Below, one piece after another: positions 6,672 through 7,625 of a stretch of 7,625 bases of DNA. Numbering within the stretch: the stretch's first letter is position 1; the number at the start of each line of letters is the position of its first letter. A model generated the notes under the pieces. It saw nothing but the letters and a program-made list of their open reading frames with translations. It made no database searches and was not told where the DNA came from. Source of the stretch: JAUVYV01 sp964394625 (GTDB taxonomy: Bacteria > Planctomycetota > Phycisphaerae > Sedimentisphaerales > Anaerobacaceae). Position numbers and translations under genes: made by a program. The stretch spans positions 1-7,625 of the forward strand of contig CAYMYK010000144.1 in assembly GCA_964394625.1 (NCBI GenBank), in the 5' to 3' direction.

Positions 6672-7526
6672 ATGGGCGGTGGAATCAACAGTGTGTTGGC
6701 CTGGGTAGGGGCTCGGCTGGATTTTTCCAGCGGGACGATTGTGATGGGGGTGCTGAACGTGACGCCTGACTCGTTCAGCGACGGGGGGCGGTTTTTGGAT
6801 ACCGAGGCGGCGATTGAGCAAGGCTTAAAGATGGCGGCTGAGGGGGCGGCGATAATCGATGTCGGGCCCGAATCGACCCGGCCTGGTGCGGAGGCGGTTT
6901 CTACTCGTGAGCAGATACGCCGGGCGGTGCCTGTGATAGAGGGGCTTGTGAAGCAGACAGGTGTTGTGATTAGTATTGATACGCGGAACTTTGAGGTTGC
7001 GAAGGCGGCAATAGATGCCGGTGCGGCGATGATAAACGATATCACGGCATTAGCTGATGAGCAGATGGCCGAATTGGCGGCGGCAAAGGCGGTGCCGGTG
7101 GTTTTAATGCATATGAAAGGGACACCGGAGACGATGCAGGCCGAGCCGAGGTATGATGATGTCGTGGGCGAGGTTCTGGAATACCTGCTTGAACGCGCTG
7201 CCGGGGCGGAACGGCTTGGGATACCACGCGAGATGATATTTATCGACCCTGGAATCGGCTTCGGCAAGACAACCGAGCATAATCTTTTGCTGCTGCGCAA
7301 TATAGATAAGTTTGTTGAAACGGGTTACCATATCCTGGTGGGCACGAGCAGAAAGAGCTTTATAGGTAAGATTACGGGCAGAGAGAATCCGCAGGACAGG
7401 CTCTTCGGAACGGCGGCGACGGTTGCGTTGTGTGCTGCGGCGGGCGTCTCAATCGTTCGCGTTCACGATGTGGCTGAAATGGTTGATGTGGTGAAAGTGG
7501 CTAATAAACTAAAAATTCAAAGCTAA
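6672..7526 (+). CDS. folP: Dihydropteroate synthase
   Basis: Cytoplasmic folate-pathway enzyme that condenses 6-hydroxymethyl-7,8-dihydropterin pyrophosphate with p-aminobenzoate; the target of sulfonamides. The 284-residue TIM-barrel has all family motifs: MGVLNVTPDSFSDGG (25-39), the loop-2 motif DVGPESTRPGA (63-73), SIDT with D103, NDITAL with N122, VLMHMKGTPETMQ, FIDPGIGFGKT with D192, GTSRKSFIG with K228, and RVHDV with R263 and H265. Loop 2 has proline at 66, where E. coli and many others have glycine (GGESTRPG). The ATG at 6672 lies 13 bases after the pdxB stop and has only a weak purine run (GATAGAAATAG) before it, so expression probably relies on upstream translation. A GTG at 6693 is a less likely start. 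Length is normal for the family. Confidence 0.96.
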   Translation: MGGGINSVLAWVGARLDFSSGTIVMGVLNVTPDSFSDGGRFLDTEAAIEQGLKMAAEGAAIIDVGPESTRPGAEAVSTREQIRRAVPVIEGLVKQTGVVISIDTRNFEVAKAAIDAGAAMINDITALADEQMAELAAAKAVPVVLMHMKGTPETMQAEPRYDDVVGEVLEYLLERAAGAERLGIPREMIFIDPGIGFGKTTEHNLLLLRNIDKFVETGYHILVGTSRKSFIGKITGRENPQDRLFGTAATVALCAAAGVSIVRVHDVAEMVDVVKVANKLKIQS

Positions 7527-7531
7527 AAGCA

Positions 7532-7560
7532 TTGACTATCCACGGCGCAGAATCTATAAT
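7532..7560 (+). promoter_or_regulatory. Sigma-70-type promoter upstream of the last gene
   Basis: TTGACT at 7532-7537 and TATAAT at 7555-7560 are separated by exactly 17 bases: a one-mismatch -35 box with a perfect -10 box. Transcription would start near 7567 and leave a leader of about 23 bases before the ATG at 7590. It begins six bases after the folP stop, and no terminator hairpin is visible between. This is the only strong promoter-like pair I noticed. Confidence 0.7.
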
Positions 7561-7589
7561 GACGGGCAAATTCAGGGGATACAAATACT

Positions 7590-7625
7590 ATGATAACAAA
7601 AGAAGAAATCCTTAAAACCCTCGCC
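7590..7625 (+). CDS. Start of an unidentified gene, cut by the window end
   Basis: An ATG at 7590 opens a frame reading MITKEEILKTLA to the end of the window. AGGGG at 7574-7578 lies 11 bases upstream, and a strong promoter precedes it, so this is probably a real start. Twelve residues are too few to identify it. The pattern is compatible with the N-terminal DUF59/MIP18 segment of Mrp/ApbC iron-sulfur carriers, which often begins with a similar KEEIL helix, but this is only a guess. Confidence 0.5.
   Translation, partial: MITKEEILKTLA

Noticed and set aside
6233..7300. Long minus-strand open frame (about 355 codons) opposite pdxB and folP
   Set aside because: It overlaps two confidently identified plus-strand genes, crosses their junction, and its translation is low-complexity with no recognisable motif. 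It contains the reverse reading of the palindromic repeat (VIPAQAGVH), a common artefact.

Overview
The window carries one co-directional block of six plus-strand genes with short gaps or overlaps (1 to 7526), followed by a promoter and the first codons of a seventh gene. No rRNA, tRNA, CRISPR array, transposase or other autonomous mobile element was seen. Coding density is very high. The longest gap between genes is about 63 bases, so no stretch over 300 bases lacks a gene. The organism is a bacterium of moderate GC. Genes for an Mla-type lipid transporter imply an outer membrane. The mix of a GlcD/Fe-S fusion, AmrS, PdxB and a DHPS with a GPESTRPG loop, together with dispersed CACAGAGAA-type repeats, suggests a Planctomycetota/Phycisphaerae-like or other environmental Gram-negative lineage. 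That placement is an inference without any marker gene, and I hold it at about even odds.

Layout: (1) 1-474 is the 3' part of an MlaE-type ABC permease. (2) 496-1413 is its MlaF-type ATPase. (3) 1418-4294 is a 958-residue fusion of a GlcD-like FAD oxidase with two [4Fe-4S] motifs and a CCG-type C-terminal region. (4) 4347-5390 is an AmrS-type radical SAM protein. (5) 5387-6658 is erythronate-4-phosphate dehydrogenase (pdxB), overlapping amrS by ATGA. (6) 6672-7526 is dihydropteroate synthase (folP). (7) A TTGACT-17-TATAAT promoter at 7532-7560 precedes a new start codon at 7590.

How the genes work together: permease and ATPase form a lipid-transport ABC core. The large flavo-iron-sulfur protein probably oxidises a 2-hydroxyacid and passes electrons through its clusters. 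PdxB and FolP serve vitamin B6 and folate synthesis. AmrS is a radical SAM enzyme of unsettled role, translationally coupled to PdxB. The set looks like a mixed housekeeping operon, not a defence or mobile island.

The most unusual signal is in pdxB. Two dispersed-repeat insertions sit in frame at places where the family normally has short loops, and both carry the same 9-base CACAGAGAA-like unit. The second also carries the widespread TCCCGC-N4-GCGGGA palindrome. Second is the oxidoreductase, whose first CCG motif reads Pro-Ala-Pro while the second is intact. I found no convincing undescribed multi-gene system.
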